A stretch of 64,000 nucleotides of DNA, from assembly GCA_003762875.1 (NCBI GenBank), contig RIBL01000008.1:52481-116480 (forward strand), in the 5' to 3' direction. The notes under the pieces are model-generated. The model was given only the letters and a program-made list of their open reading frames with translations, searched no databases and had not been told where the DNA came from. The translations under genes were made by a program, and so were the position numbers. Position 1 is the stretch's first letter. Every line of letters starts with the position of its first letter. Positions 44,115 to 54,076 of this stretch are shown piece by piece. Origin of the DNA: Muribaculaceae bacterium Isolate-110 (HZI) (lineage in GTDB: Bacteria > Bacteroidota > Bacteroidia > Bacteroidales > Muribaculaceae).

Positions 44115-44134
44115 AAAAAGTCAGAAAAACTGGG

Positions 44135-44243
44135 GATACAAAAATTTCAGAAGGACATAAGAAACAAAAGAGCTTATTTTACAGTCTGCTGATCAAAACA
44201 ATCTCCTTTTGTTTCTTATGTCCTTCTGAAACCTTTTGTATTC
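44135..44243. repeat. AnAAG palindromic element E
   Basis: The left arm is 44135-44172 and the right arm 44206-44243; a 25-base core (TTTCAGAAGGACATAAGAAA and on to ACAAAAG) is perfectly paired. It lies between two minus-strand genes. Confidence 0.88.
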
Positions 44244-44249
44244 TACTAT

Positions 44250-45131
44250 TTATTTGTAGATTTCTTTTTTAGCTGCGAGCAGTGTGTTCTTCATGAGCGA
44301 GCATATGGTCATGGGGCCTACACCGCCGGGGACAGGGGTTATGAAAGCACACTTGGGGGCCACGTTCTCGAAGTCAACGTCGCCGCTCAGACGGAAACCG
44401 CTCTTGCGCGAAGGGTCGGGCACGCGTGTGGTGCCTACGTCGATGATGGTGGCACCCGGTTTTACCATGTCGGCAGTGACAAATCCGGGGCTTCCGAGGG
44501 CAGCGATGATGATGTCGGCCTCGAGGCATTTTTCCTTGATGTCGGTCGACGCGCTGTGGAGCACGGTGACAGTAGCGTTGCCGGGGTTGGCTTTCTGCAT
44601 CATGAGTGAGGCTACGGGTTTGCCGACGATGTTGCTGCGTCCGAGTACCACACAGTTGGTGCCACGGGTGGGCACGTCATAGCGGCGCAGGAGCTCGATG
44701 ATGCCGGCGGGAGTGGCCGATACGAAGCATGGAAGACCTATTGACATGCGGCCTACGTTGATGGGGTGGAAACCGTCGACGTCCTTGCGATAGTCTATTG
44801 CTTCGATTATGCGCTGCTCTGAGATGTGCTTGGGCAGGGGGAGCTGTACTATAAATCCGTCAACATCGGGGTCGGCATTGAGCGAGTCGATGGCGCGGAG
44901 GAGTTCGTCCTCGGTTACGTCGTCCTCGTAGCGTATGAGTGTGGATTTGAATCCGCACACTTCGCAGGCTTTAACCTTGTTGGCTACATATGTCTCGGAG
45001 CCGCCGTCGTGTCCGACGAGGATGGCGGCAAGGTGGGGGCGACGCATGCCCGAGGCAAGCATGTTGTCTACTTCGGCCGCGATTTCACGCTTGATGTCGT
45101 CGGCTACTTTCTTTCCGTCAATCAGTGTCAT
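44250..45131 (-). CDS. folD: bifunctional methylenetetrahydrofolate dehydrogenase/cyclohydrolase
   Basis: The protein has 293 residues from ATG 45131 ([14 protein letters not shown]); an upstream extension of the frame runs through repeats and is not coding. Signatures are [18 protein letters not shown] with the catalytic Lys, [12 protein letters not shown] and the NADP-binding [17 protein letters not shown]. It interconverts methylene-, methenyl- and formyl-THF. Palindromic element E follows its stop codon by a few bases. Confidence 0.95.
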   Translation of the reverse strand: MTLIDGKKVADDIKREIAAEVDNMLASGMRRPHLAAILVGHDGGSETYVANKVKACEVCGFKSTLIRYEDDVTEDELLRAIDSLNADPDVDGFIVQLPLPKHISEQRIIEAIDYRKDVDGFHPINVGRMSIGLPCFVSATPAGIIELLRRYDVPTRGTNCVVLGRSNIVGKPVASLMMQKANPGNATVTVLHSASTDIKEKCLEADIIIAALGSPGFVTADMVKPGATIIDVGTTRVPDPSRKSGFRLSGDVDFENVAPKCAFITPVPGGVGPMTICSLMKNTLLAAKKEIYK

Positions 45132-45134
45132 AGA

Positions 45135-45222
45135 TTTACTTGGCCTTTGGCCAAAGGTTATGAGGTTAATGTTTTGCCCTGTCGGGCAATGGTTATAAGG
45201 TGATAAGATTATAAGGTTATGA
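45135..45222. repeat. REP-like hairpin/AGGTTAT unit 5
   Basis: Plus orientation: ACTTGGCC TTT GGCCAAAGGTTATGAGGTTA, then TTTGCCC with GGGCAA and AGGTTAT-like words. It starts four bases from the folD start codon. Confidence 0.82.
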
Positions 45223-45280
45223 GGAGGGTAATGAGGCCGATGGGTGGTCATGGGGGGCGGGCCGTGGTTTTTAACATTGG

Positions 45281-45353
45281 CCTTATGACCTCATAATCTT
45301 TTGCCCGACAGGGCAAAACAATGACCTCATAACCTTCGGGCGTGGCCCGAGTA
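45281..45353. repeat. REP-like hairpin/AGGTTAT unit 6, inverted
   Basis: Minus orientation: ACTCGGGC CAC GCCCGAAGGTTATGAGG, then TTTTGCCC TGTC GGGCAAAA. It abuts the ffh stop codon. With unit 5 it makes a head-to-head pair, like BIMEs of enterobacteria. Confidence 0.85.
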
Positions 45354-46688
45354 TTACCGGCGCATGCCTCGCATGCCTCGCATGAGGGACATGGGATTTT
45401 TGATGCCTGTGACGGCTTTCATCATCTTGCGGGCTTCTTCAAATTGCTTGATGAGGCGGTTGACCTCCTGTATGTCGGTGCCTGAGCCTTTGGCTATGCG
45501 CTTGCGGCGTGAGCCGTTGATTATCTCGGGATGCTGACGCTCCTCTTCGGTCATCGAGCGGATAATGGCTTCAATGCCTTTGAAGGCGTTGTCGTCGATG
45601 TCAATGTCCTTGATGGCTTTGCCTACGCCAGGTATCATTGAGGCGAGTTCCTTCAGATTACCCATCTTCTGGATCTGCTGTATCTGCTGGAGGAAGTCGT
45701 TGAAGTTGAACTGGTTTTTGGCAATCTTGCGCTGGAGCTCGCGGGCCTGTTTCTCATCATATGCGTTCTGTGCTTTCTCGACTAGCGAAACGATGTCGCC
45801 CATGCCGAGGATACGGTCGGCCATACGCGAGGGGTGGAAGAGGTCGAGGGCATCGAGTTTCTCGCCTGTACCCACAAATTTGATGGGCTTTGTCACCACT
45901 GTGCGTATCGACAGAGCGGCACCGCCGCGGGTGTCGCCGTCGAGCTTGGTGAGCACCACGCCGTCAAAGTCGAGACGGTCGTTAAACTCCTTGGCGGTGT
46001 TGACTGCGTCCTGACCGGTCATGGAGTCGACTACAAAGAGTGTCTCCTGAGGCTTTACGGCTTTCTTGATGGCAGCAATCTCCTGCATCATCTGCTCGTC
46101 GACGGCCAGACGGCCGGCGGTGTCGATGATTACGAGGTCAAGATAGTTGGCCTTGGCATGGCGGATAGCGTTCTCGGCTATCTCGACGGGATTTTTATTG
46201 CCGTCTTCGGTATAGACGGGCACACCGATCTGCTCGGCGAGCACCTTGAGCTGGTCGATGGCGGCGGGACGGTATACGTCGCATGCCACGAGCAGCGGAC
46301 GCTTGCCCTGCTCCGACTTGAGCTTGCGTGCGAGCTTGCCGGAAAATGTTGTCTTACCCGAGCCTTGCAGACCCGACATGAGGATGACGGTGGGATTGCC
46401 CGAGAGGTTGACCTGGGCAGTGTCGCCTCCCATGAGGCGGGCGAGCTCGTCATGGACTATCTTGACCATGAGTTCGCCCGGCTTGATGGCGTTGATTACG
46501 TTCTGACCCATCGCCTTGGCCTTGACTTCGTCGGTAAACTGTTTGGCTACCTTGAAGTTTACGTCGGCCTCGAGGAGTGCGCGACGCACGTCCTTGAGAG
46601 TCTCGGCGACATTGATTTCGGTAATCTTGCCTTCGCCTTTAAGTATCTTGAAGCTCCGTTCGAGCCTTTCGCTTAGATTTTCAAACAT
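45354..46688 (-). CDS. ffh: signal recognition particle protein Ffh
   Basis: The 444-residue SRP54 GTPase has an N domain (1-85) and a G domain with GLQGSGKTTFSGKLA, DTAGRLAVD and VLTKLDGDTRGG. The Met-rich M domain ends MKAVTGIKNPMSLMRGMRGM. It targets nascent membrane proteins with 4.5S RNA, which I do not see in the window. Confidence 0.97.
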   Translation of the reverse strand: MFENLSERLERSFKILKGEGKITEINVAETLKDVRRALLEADVNFKVAKQFTDEVKAKAMGQNVINAIKPGELMVKIVHDELARLMGGDTAQVNLSGNPTVILMSGLQGSGKTTFSGKLARKLKSEQGKRPLLVACDVYRPAAIDQLKVLAEQIGVPVYTEDGNKNPVEIAENAIRHAKANYLDLVIIDTAGRLAVDEQMMQEIAAIKKAVKPQETLFVVDSMTGQDAVNTAKEFNDRLDFDGVVLTKLDGDTRGGAALSIRTVVTKPIKFVGTGEKLDALDLFHPSRMADRILGMGDIVSLVEKAQNAYDEKQARELQRKIAKNQFNFNDFLQQIQQIQKMGNLKELASMIPGVGKAIKDIDIDDNAFKGIEAIIRSMTEEERQHPEIINGSRRKRIAKGSGTDIQEVNRLIKQFEEARKMMKAVTGIKNPMSLMRGMRGMRR

Positions 46689-46790
46689 TTTCTCTTATGG
46701 TTTTAAGAATGTTAGTGAAGTTAAGGGAGTAGTCTGAAGTAATGACAGCGTTAACAAGGTTGACCTAAATTTAACCCGTCGCTCCGATAA

Positions 46791-47147
46791 CTATATAGAG
46801 ATGAGTCTGTTGGTGGCAGTGTCGGGAAATATGACCTTGGGAGAGAAAGTGGCGGCCTCTTCAGGTGTCATCTGAGCGTAACTCATGATTATTACGATGT
46901 CGCCCACCTGTACTCGTCGTGCTGCTGCACCGTTGAGACATATCACGCCTGAGCCGCGTGGGCCTTCTATGGCGTAGGTATCGAGACGCTCGCCGTTGTT
47001 GTTGTCGACGATATATACGCGCTCGCCGGGCAGGATGCCGGCGGCGTCCATCAGGTCGCGGTCGATGGTGATGCTGCCTATGTAGTCGAGACGTGCCTCG
47101 GTGACGGTGACGCGGTGGATTTTGGATTTTAGTATCTCGAGTGTCAT
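46791..47147 (-). CDS. panD: aspartate 1-decarboxylase
   Basis: The 118-residue pro-enzyme has the self-cleavage site Gly24-Ser25 in [13 protein letters not shown], giving a pyruvoyl group. It makes beta-alanine for pantothenate. Its ATG follows the panC stop codon directly (TAAATG), so the pair is an operon that supplies and uses beta-alanine. Confidence 0.96.
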   Translation of the reverse strand: MTLEILKSKIHRVTVTEARLDYIGSITIDRDLMDAAGILPGERVYIVDNNNGERLDTYAIEGPRGSGVICLNGAAARRVQVGDIVIIMSYAQMTPEEAATFSPKVIFPDTATNRLISI

Positions 47148-47993
47148 TTATCGTTCATATTTGATATTGTCAATGAGGCGTACGTCGCCGCAGAATACGG
47201 TGATGCATCCTACGGGGTGGGTCGAGTCGGTCCATTCGGTTATGGGCTGCATGGTCAGGGCGTCGACTATCTCGTAATATTCCACCTGCATGAAGGGATA
47301 GGCGTTGATGGCGTCGACTACCCATTGGCGTGTCTCGGCGAGCGATGCGGTGCGGGCTTTGATGATACTTGCGCGCAGGGTGAGGGCGATGACCGGGGCT
47401 ATGGAGCGTTGCTCGGGAGTGAGGCGCACGTTGCGCGAGCTGAGGGCAAGTCCGTCGGCCTCGCGCTTGATGGGGCAGTCGATGATCTCGAGTGAGTCAA
47501 AGCCTTCGAGCTCGGCCATGCGTCGGATGACGGCTATCTGCTGGAAGTCTTTTTCGCCGAAATAGGCGCGTGTGGGTTCGGTGAAGCGGAAAAGTTTGCT
47601 TACCACCTGTGCCACTCCGTTGAAGTGGCCGGGGCGCATGGCTCCCTCCATGACTTCGGCCACGGGGCCGAGGTCAAACACTCGGGTGTCGGGCTCGGGA
47701 TACACCTCGTCGACCGACGGGATAAAAGCGTAGTCGACACCTGCCGAGCTTAGCAGCGCGGCGTCGGCCTCCTCGGTGCGCGGATAGGTGGCGAGGTCGG
47801 TGGGGTTGTTGAACTGTGTGGGGTTGACAAACACGCTCACCACTACGGTGTCGTTTTCGCGGCGGGCACGCTCTATGAGCGATAGATGGCCGGCGTGGAG
47901 TGCTCCCATGGTGGGTACAAGTCCTATGGTGCCGCGTGAACGGGCATCGTCGAGCTTGGCTTTTAATTCAGCGACTGTGCGAATTATTTCCAT
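47148..47993 (-). CDS. panC: pantothenate synthetase (pantoate-beta-alanine ligase)
   Basis: The 281-residue protein has [20 protein letters not shown] with the HxGH nucleotide-binding motif, [10 protein letters not shown], and [15 protein letters not shown]. Start ATG 47993 begins [14 protein letters not shown]. It joins pantoate and beta-alanine. A full promoter lies at 48050-48081, back to back with that of recR. Confidence 0.96.
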   Translation of the reverse strand: MEIIRTVAELKAKLDDARSRGTIGLVPTMGALHAGHLSLIERARRENDTVVVSVFVNPTQFNNPTDLATYPRTEEADAALLSSAGVDYAFIPSVDEVYPEPDTRVFDLGPVAEVMEGAMRPGHFNGVAQVVSKLFRFTEPTRAYFGEKDFQQIAVIRRMAELEGFDSLEIIDCPIKREADGLALSSRNVRLTPEQRSIAPVIALTLRASIIKARTASLAETRQWVVDAINAYPFMQVEYYEIVDALTMQPITEWTDSTHPVGCITVFCGDVRLIDNIKYER

Positions 47994-48049
47994 TGTTATC
48001 GGTTACTGCTGTTGGGAATGATGGGCATATGCCAATCAGATTCAGAGTG

Positions 48050-48081
48050 CAAAATTAGGCATAATTATCAATTAACGCAAA
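48050..48081 (-). promoter_or_regulatory. promoter of panC-panD
   Basis: On the minus strand TTTG (48078-48081), 20 bases, TAATTTTG (48050-48057). The leader is about 50 bases. Confidence 0.72.
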
Positions 48082-48102
48082 TCTTTATGGGTGTGTGATG
48101 AG

Positions 48103-48131
48103 TTGTCAAAGAGAAAAAAACAGTAATTTTG
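48103..48131 (+). promoter_or_regulatory. promoter of recR with -7 box 5 bases before ATG
   Basis: TTG (48103-48105), 18 bases, TAATTTTG (48124-48131); the ATG of recR is at 48137. Transcription would start at or just before the start codon. Confidence 0.6.
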
Positions 48132-48136
48132 CAGCC

Positions 48137-48766
48137 ATGCAACAGGAATTTGCCTCAAGGTTATTGGAGGAGGCCGTGACAGAGCTGTCGCGGCTGCCGG
48201 GAATAGGCCGCAAGACCGCGCTGCGGCTGGCTCTGCATCTGCTGCGGGCCGACGAACAGGTGGGTGTGGCTCTTGGCCAGTCCATAATAAACATGCGTCG
48301 CGGCGTGAGATATTGCGGGGTGTGTCACAACATCTCGGAGACTGATGTGTGTCCGATATGTGCCGACGGCCGCCGCGACCGCTCGACGGTGTGTGTGGTG
48401 GAGAATGTCAAGGATGTGATGAGTTTTGAGAACACCGGGCAGTACAGCGGTGTGTATCATGTGCTCGGTGGCATCATTTCGCCCATGGACGGTGTGGGGC
48501 CCGAGTCGCTCGAGATTGATTCGCTTGTGGAGCGCGTGGCTTCGGGCGAAATCAGCGAAGTGATACTCGCGCTTAGTGCCACTATGGAGGGTGAGACCAC
48601 CAATTATTACATATACAGGCGTCTGGCTCCGTATATGGATGTGAAAATCACTCAGCTTGCCCGCGGTGTGTCGGTGGGCAATGAAATTGAGTATACCGAC
48701 GAGATAACCCTCGGCCGCTCGCTTCTCAACCGCACGCTTTTCTCCGACACAATACAGAGAAACTGA
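48137..48766 (+). CDS. recR: recombination mediator protein RecR
   Basis: The protein has 209 residues from ATG 48137 ([36 protein letters not shown], a helix-hairpin-helix). In-frame upstream codons would put the start inside the promoter. The zinc finger is [16 protein letters not shown], and the Toprim domain begins [11 protein letters not shown]. It acts in RecF-pathway gap repair. Palindromic element F follows. Confidence 0.96.
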   Translation: MQQEFASRLLEEAVTELSRLPGIGRKTALRLALHLLRADEQVGVALGQSIINMRRGVRYCGVCHNISETDVCPICADGRRDRSTVCVVENVKDVMSFENTGQYSGVYHVLGGIISPMDGVGPESLEIDSLVERVASGEISEVILALSATMEGETTNYYIYRRLAPYMDVKITQLARGVSVGNEIEYTDEITLGRSLLNRTLFSDTIQRN

Positions 48767-48782
48767 GTATACAGGAATACAT

Positions 48783-48884
48783 AAGGACAAAAGCCTCAAG
48801 AGTAACAAAAGTTTCTATTCATTTTCATGACTGATGGTCAGGTTGGATAGAAAACTCAGGTTACTTTTGAGGCTTTTGTCCCTT
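48783..48884. repeat. AnAAG palindromic element F
   Basis: The left core AAGGACAAAAGCCTCAAGAG (from 48783) pairs with 48860-48884. The CCTC/GAGG word replaces the TTTC/GAAA of element D on both arms. Word order is GAC first. It lies between convergent genes. Confidence 0.82.
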
Positions 48885-48899
48885 GGGCGTATTTTCCTG

Positions 48900-49409
48900 T
48901 CAGAGCATTTTCTGGTAGAGGTAGGCGTCCGTGTAGGAGCCGGCCGAGCGTAGCCATGAGCGTAGGCGGCCCGAGATGGTGTAGCCGGCTTTTTCAAAGA
49001 GCGCGCGGCTCGGATGGTTGTCGGCTCCGGCTATGCAGTAGAGCTGATGGAGCGAGAGGTGGCGGCGACAGTGGTCGGCCAGCATCTCGAGTGAGCTGAG
49101 CGCGTAGCCCTGACGTCGGTAGGGGGGTGAGATGAGGATGCCGACGGCACATCGCGAGTTGGCCGGGTCGAAGTCATAGAGGTCGACGGTGCCGATGGTC
49201 TCGCCCGAGGGGAGTGCTATCATGAGCCGGAGCTGTCGGGCGGAGTATATGTCGCCGTCGTAAGAGTCGACATAGTCCCACAACTGTTTGCGCGAGTAGG
49301 GCGCGAGCGTGCAGCCGACTTCCCATACGGCGGGGTCGTTTTCCCAGCAGTAGAGCGTGTCGACATCGATCGGCTCGAGAGCGCGAAGGGTTATTTGTCT
49401 TTCAGACAA
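48900..49409 (-). CDS. GNAT acetyltransferase with a TTG start
   Basis: The 169-residue protein resembles the RimJ/SpeG type: ITLRALEPIDVDTLYCWENDPAVWEVG, then the acetyl-CoA loop YRRQGYALSSLEMLADHCRRH and a C-terminal EKAGYTISGRLR. There is no ATG near the expected N-terminus: the frame begins TTG TCT GAA AGA (49409 leftwards), with an in-frame TAA five codons upstream. A TTTAGAG-family repeat abuts that point. Substrate (protein N-terminus or polyamine) unknown. Confidence 0.82.
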   Translation of the reverse strand: MSERQITLRALEPIDVDTLYCWENDPAVWEVGCTLAPYSRKQLWDYVDSYDGDIYSARQLRLMIALPSGETIGTVDLYDFDPANSRCAVGILISPPYRRQGYALSSLEMLADHCRRHLSLHQLYCIAGADNHPSRALFEKAGYTISGRLRSWLRSAGSYTDAYLYQKML

Positions 49410-49411
49410 AG

Positions 49412-49504
49412 AGTTTAAAGTTTATGGGGTTTAAAGTTTATGGATAGTAAAGTTAAAAGTTTAGAGCATAAAAATTGAACTCTAAACTTTTAACTTTAAA
49501 CTTT
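49412..49504. repeat. TTTAGAG-family repeat with 18-bp inverted arms
   Basis: Two GTTTAAAGTTTATGG-like words are followed by AAAGTTAAAAGTTTAGAG (49449-49466), whose exact reverse complement is at 49480-49497 (13-base loop). It fills the space between trxB and the GNAT gene. Confidence 0.85.
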
Positions 49505-49506
49505 CA

Positions 49507-50448
49507 CTATGCTTGCTCGGTGAGGAAGCGTTCGACATCGAGGGCGGCTTTGCAACCCATTCCGGCGGCCGAGATGGCCTGACGGTAGGTGGGGTCGGCT
49601 ACGTCGCCGGCGGCGAAGACACCTTCGATATTGGTGGCTGTACCCTGGCCTTTGACTTTGATGTAGCCCTGCTCGTCACATTCGAGTTCGGGACGGAATA
49701 TCTCGGTGTTAGGGTTATGGCCTATGCCGAGGAAGAAACCGTCGATGGGGAGGTCATAGCGACGCTCTTGCTCGGTGCCTAAATGCTCCACGAGGTGCGC
49801 GCCTTCGACAAACTCTGCTCCGTAGAGACCTACGGTGTTGGTGTTGAAGAGCACGTGAATATTTTCTTTCTCCTCGACGCGACGCTGCATTACCTTGGAT
49901 GCGCGCAGGAAGGGCTTGCGCACGATGAGATATACCTCCGAGGCGAGGTTGCTGAGATAGAGAGCTTCCTCACAAGCGGTGTCGCCTCCGCCCACTACTG
50001 CAACCTTGCGCTTGCGGTAGAAGAAGCCGTCGCATGTCGCGCATGCCGAGACGCCGAGTCCGTTGTATTTCTTTTCGTCCTCAAGACCGAGATATTTGGC
50101 CGACGCACCGGTGGCGATGATTACGGTCTGGGCCTCGATGGTGAGACCTCCGTCGGTGGTGGCTATGAAGGGACGCTTGGAGAAGTCGATGTGGGTCACG
50201 ATGCCCGGACGGATGTCGGCACCGAAACGGAGAGCCTGGTTGCGCAGGTCGTCCATGAGCTGAGAGCCCAGCACACCCTGGGGATAGCCGGGGAAGTTTT
50301 CGACTTCGGTGGTCTGTGTGAGCTGTCCGCCGGGCTGTATGCCTTCGATTACGAGAGGTGCGATGTTGGCACGCGAGGTGTAGATGGCGGCAGTGTAGCC
50401 TGCGGGGCCTGAGCCTACGATGAGGCAGCGGGTCTGGATGTCTGACAT
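49507..50448 (-). CDS. trxB: thioredoxin-disulfide reductase
   Basis: The 313-residue flavoprotein has an FAD site VGSGPAGYTAAIYTSRAN, redox disulfide SACATCDGFFYRKR, NADPH site VVGGGDTACEEALYLS and the C-terminal FAD motif GVFAAGDVADPTYRQAI. It reduces thioredoxin with NADPH. It lies 51 bases after lolA and probably ends an ftsK-lolA-trxB operon. Confidence 0.97.
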   Translation of the reverse strand: MSDIQTRCLIVGSGPAGYTAAIYTSRANIAPLVIEGIQPGGQLTQTTEVENFPGYPQGVLGSQLMDDLRNQALRFGADIRPGIVTHIDFSKRPFIATTDGGLTIEAQTVIIATGASAKYLGLEDEKKYNGLGVSACATCDGFFYRKRKVAVVGGGDTACEEALYLSNLASEVYLIVRKPFLRASKVMQRRVEEKENIHVLFNTNTVGLYGAEFVEGAHLVEHLGTEQERRYDLPIDGFFLGIGHNPNTEIFRPELECDEQGYIKVKGQGTATNIEGVFAAGDVADPTYRQAISAAGMGCKAALDVERFLTEQA

Positions 50449-50499
50449 GGCTTTGTTGTTAAAGTTTTTTACAGTTGAATATTGATGATTAGGGTAAGA

Positions 50500-51111
50500 T
50501 TATCTTAGGTCTACGACGTTGACGCCGGGAAAGCGTCGTGAGTCGAAGCGGAAGTCGTCGGCCGGCAGACGAGAGCCTGTGCTGACTGAGCGGATGTCGA
50601 GCGTCACCTTCTGATTGTTGGTCATGGCGAGGGTGATGCGGGTGGGATAGAGGGTCTTGTCGTTGATGGTGATGTCGGCCGAAGTGATGTCAGCCTTGGA
50701 GTTTTTGGCCTTGAGCCTGACAGCAGTCTTGCCGGCGGGAGCTTTGAGAGGCTGAGAGGTATATGCGGTGGAGAATGTCTTGATGATGGCCAGGGGATTG
50801 ATCTGGCTTACTTCCTCGGGTGTGGGGGTGATGATGTTGACTTCGCCTATCTGCGAGGAGTAGGTCCATTGGGTCTTGCCGTCATACCACGAGCGTAGTC
50901 CGGGCGATGAGATGGTAAACATGTCGCCCTGTATCACAAGCTGGCCGTCGGCCGAATGCCCGTCGGCCGAGACGGTGTAGGTGACATAGAGGCTTGGGGC
51001 ACTCTTGATTTTGGCGGCGCAACGGTCGAGTATGTCGCCCGAGGCGGAAGCCGCGGAGCCGGCGAGCGTGCAGAGCAGCAGGGGGAGCAGTAGGGTTATG
51101 AAGCGTTTCAT
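50500..51111 (-). CDS. LolA-like outer membrane lipoprotein carrier
   Basis: The 203-residue protein has a signal peptide (MKRFITLLLPLLLCTLAGSAASA). The LolA-type half-barrel includes GQLVIQGDMFTISSPGLRSWYDGKTQWTYSSQIGEVNIITP. It should ferry lipoproteins across the periplasm. Its ATG overlaps the ftsK stop codon (ATGA, 51108-51111). The ftsK-lolA arrangement is common. Confidence 0.85.
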   Translation of the reverse strand: MKRFITLLLPLLLCTLAGSAASASGDILDRCAAKIKSAPSLYVTYTVSADGHSADGQLVIQGDMFTISSPGLRSWYDGKTQWTYSSQIGEVNIITPTPEEVSQINPLAIIKTFSTAYTSQPLKAPAGKTAVRLKAKNSKADITSADITINDKTLYPTRITLAMTNNQKVTLDIRSVSTGSRLPADDFRFDSRRFPGVNVVDLR

Positions 51112-53912
51112 CTGTTGTCGAGTATTCGTTCGAGTGAAATGAGGTCGACGAGCACCGAGCGGGGCTTGCCGCCCTGTGATGCTCCTACGATGCCGGCGGC
51201 TTCCATCTGGTCCATGATGCGGCCGGCTCGGTTGTAACCTATATTATAACGACGCTGGAGCGATGAGGTTGAGGCGGTGTCGCTCGAGACGATAAACCGT
51301 GCACACTCGTCAAAGAGCGGGTCGCGGTCAGTGAGCGAGGCCACCGAAGCTGTGTCGTTGCCCTCGGGCACGTATTCGGGCAGTTCGTAGGGTGCGGTGT
51401 AGCCTACCTGTTCGCCGATGGAGTCGCAGATGTCGCTCACTTCGGGTGTGTCGATGAAGGCACACTGCACACGTTCGAGTTTGCCGTTGTTGGAGAAGAG
51501 CATGTCGCCCTTTCCTATCAGTTGGTTGGCTCCGAGCTGGTCGAGGATAGTGCGTGAGTCGTTGCCCTGGATTACGCGGAAGGCAATACGACCGGGGATG
51601 TTGAGCTTGATATTGCCGGTGATAACGTTGACGGTAGGTCGCTGGGTGGCTATGATGAGGTGGATGCCGGCAGCGCGGGCCACGGCCGCGAGGCGCGACA
51701 CGGGTTCTTCGATTTCCTTGCCCTGACGTATGATGAGGTCGGCAAACTCGTCGATGACCAGCACGATGTAGGGGAGAAAACGGTGCTTGTTCATGTTGAG
51801 CCGTCGGGCTATGAATTTCTCGTTATACTCCTTGATGTTGCGCGCGCCGGCCTTCTCGAGAAGTTTGAGGCGGTTGTCCATCTCGATGCAGAGCGAGTTG
51901 AGCACTGTCACCACCTTTGACATGTCGGTGATGATGGCTTCCTCGTCAGGCAGTGCGGCCAGATAGTGACGCTCGAGCTTGCGGTAGAGGCTCAGCTCGA
52001 CGCGCTTGGGGTCGATGAGCACAAACTTCAGTTCGGCGGGATGCTTCTTGTAGAGGAGCGAAGCGATGATTGCGTTGAGCCCGACTGACTTACCCATGCC
52101 GGTCGCACCGGCCACGAGGAGGTGGGGCATCTTGGCAAGGTCGGCCATGAATATGTCGCCCGAGATGGTCTTGCCCAGTGCCATGGGGAGCTCCATACGG
52201 TTGTCACGATAGGCTTGGCTGTCGAGCACCGTGCGCATGGGCACTACCTGCGGGTCCTTGTTGGGGACTTCTATGCCGATGGTGCCTTTGGCGGGGATAG
52301 GGGCGATGATGCGTATGCCGAGAGCGGCGAGACGAAGCTGGAGGTCATCGCCGAGGCTCTTGATGGAGCGGGTGCGCACTCCGTCGGCCGGGATTATTTC
52401 ATAGAGGGTTACGGTCGGGCCTATGGTGGCTTCGATGTGTGAGATGGTCACGCCGCAATTTTTGAGCGTGTTGATGATGCGCTGCTTGTTTTCCTCCATG
52501 GTCAGGACGTCGATGCTGGGACCGCTCTCTTTGGCGGGGCGCAGGAGTTCGATGTCGGGAAAACGGAAGTTGGAGAGGTCGGCGCGCGGGTCGTAGGGGG
52601 GGAGTCCGCTCGGGTCCACTATGTCGGCGTCGGGGTCGTTGATGACGGGGAGCGAGTCGGCAAAGAGTGGGGTGAGCGGCTCGGTGTCTGTCACCAGCTC
52701 AGTCTCGTGCTCGATGTCGGAGTCGGACGATGGGAAGAGTGGCGAGTCGATGACGTCGGTCTCTTCGGAAGTCTCGTCGGTCATCTCGGTTGTCTCGACA
52801 GTTTCGGGGGCAGGTTCACAGTCGGCTGTCGTGGCCTCGGCTGGTTGTAACGGTGAGGTAACGGCAGGCTGCGGAGCCGGCGAGGGTGTCGGGTCGATGA
52901 CTGCGGCTGCAGGCTGAACCGGCTGAATGGGCTGAACCGGTTCCGGCTGAGATGTGGCGGCTGCGGCTGTGGCAGCTTGTGCAGCGGCAAGGTCGGCGCG
53001 GAGGCGGTCGTTCTCTTCGCGGAGACGACAGTTTTCTTCATTGGCCTCCTGTATGCGTCTTGATTCGCGTCGGGCGCGTCGCTCGGCCTGCTTGGCGCGA
53101 TAGCCGTCGAAACCTGAGCTAAGTACCGACCATCCGTTGCGCAATTCGTTGATATACAGCATTACCATCATCGATACCAATATGAGGCTGACGGCTATGG
53201 CACCCCATATGCCGGTGTAGTCGATTAGTCGCTGATTGAGCAATTGGCCGTGCATGCCGCCCCAATAGACTGGCGATGCTATCTCGTAGGTGATAAGTCC
53301 GGCCACGACGGATATTGCCACGGTGGAAAGCAGACATCTCATGGTCATGCCCCAGAATCCGGGGCGGTAGACGCCTATCATCGAGAGTCCGCACGCACCG
53401 AGATAAAAGATGAGTATAAAGGCTCCGATACCAACCCAGTCATAGATGAGTGTATGGGCGAGGAGTGCGCCGAAGCGACGTCCGGCATTTTCATACATGT
53501 CGAAATTGAGCTCGCCGTTGAGCAGCGCGCTCTGGTCAGAACCGAGTGTGAAAAAGTAGGAGCATGACACCACGAAGGTGTAGGCCGCGAAGAAAAACAG
53601 TATGATGCCGAAAAACTTGAACATCCTCATGCCGCTGATTGACGCGATGACGTTCTCGAGCCATGCAGGACGCGAGGGGGCGGCCTGTGAGGCTGTTGTG
53701 GTGTCATCGGTCAGTGGAGACTCCTGCCCGCTGGGTTGAGAGGTGGCGGTTGAGGCTGTATCGGTGTCCGGCCGGACGGGTTGTGTGACTGTTGGCGGCT
53801 GTGGGGCGGAGGGGGGAGTCGTCCCGACGTGGGGGTTGAGCATTTCCTCCGGGTCAAAAGAGGTTGAGTCAGAGTAGGATGACTCGTCTATGGGTGAGTA
53901 GGTTGTGGGCAT
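51108..53912 (-). CDS. ftsK: DNA translocase FtsK
   Basis: The 934-residue protein has membrane helices between about 100 and 260, then a long low-complexity Pro/Gln/Glu linker with a short coiled coil (about 275-310). The motor follows: VAGATGMGKSVGLNAIIASL (Walker A), YIVLVIDEFADLI (Walker B), RIAFRVIQGNDSRTILDQLGA. The C-terminal gamma winged helix (SSLQRRYNIGYNRAGRIMDQ) reads oriented DNA sequences. It couples chromosome segregation to division. A promoter is at 53939-53970. Confidence 0.96.
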   Translation of the reverse strand: MPTTYSPIDESSYSDSTSFDPEEMLNPHVGTTPPSAPQPPTVTQPVRPDTDTASTATSQPSGQESPLTDDTTTASQAAPSRPAWLENVIASISGMRMFKFFGIILFFFAAYTFVVSCSYFFTLGSDQSALLNGELNFDMYENAGRRFGALLAHTLIYDWVGIGAFILIFYLGACGLSMIGVYRPGFWGMTMRCLLSTVAISVVAGLITYEIASPVYWGGMHGQLLNQRLIDYTGIWGAIAVSLILVSMMVMLYINELRNGWSVLSSGFDGYRAKQAERRARRESRRIQEANEENCRLREENDRLRADLAAAQAATAAAATSQPEPVQPIQPVQPAAAVIDPTPSPAPQPAVTSPLQPAEATTADCEPAPETVETTEMTDETSEETDVIDSPLFPSSDSDIEHETELVTDTEPLTPLFADSLPVINDPDADIVDPSGLPPYDPRADLSNFRFPDIELLRPAKESGPSIDVLTMEENKQRIINTLKNCGVTISHIEATIGPTVTLYEIIPADGVRTRSIKSLGDDLQLRLAALGIRIIAPIPAKGTIGIEVPNKDPQVVPMRTVLDSQAYRDNRMELPMALGKTISGDIFMADLAKMPHLLVAGATGMGKSVGLNAIIASLLYKKHPAELKFVLIDPKRVELSLYRKLERHYLAALPDEEAIITDMSKVVTVLNSLCIEMDNRLKLLEKAGARNIKEYNEKFIARRLNMNKHRFLPYIVLVIDEFADLIIRQGKEIEEPVSRLAAVARAAGIHLIIATQRPTVNVITGNIKLNIPGRIAFRVIQGNDSRTILDQLGANQLIGKGDMLFSNNGKLERVQCAFIDTPEVSDICDSIGEQVGYTAPYELPEYVPEGNDTASVASLTDRDPLFDECARFIVSSDTASTSSLQRRYNIGYNRAGRIMDQMEAAGIVGASQGGKPRSVLVDLISLERILDNR

Positions 53913-53938
53913 ACTGCGGGAGATGGTGTTTTGAAAAG

Positions 53939-53970
53939 CAAAGTTAATAATTTAGATTTGCAAATTCAAA
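53939..53970 (-). promoter_or_regulatory. promoter of ftsK
   Basis: On the minus strand TTTG (53967-53970), 20 bases, TAACTTTG (53939-53946), about 25 bases before the ATG. Confidence 0.75.
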
Positions 53971-54076
53971 CGTTTTTACGATAATTTTCGGTGTTAATAA
54001 AGATTGTGCTGTGGCTGAACATCGGAGGTTGGGAGTGCGTTTTAAAGACAGGATACATATATAATTAATTATAAAT

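Noticed and set aside
45834..46676. Plus-strand frame of 280 codons opposite ffh
   Set aside because: Antisense to the invariant G domain of Ffh; no independent support.
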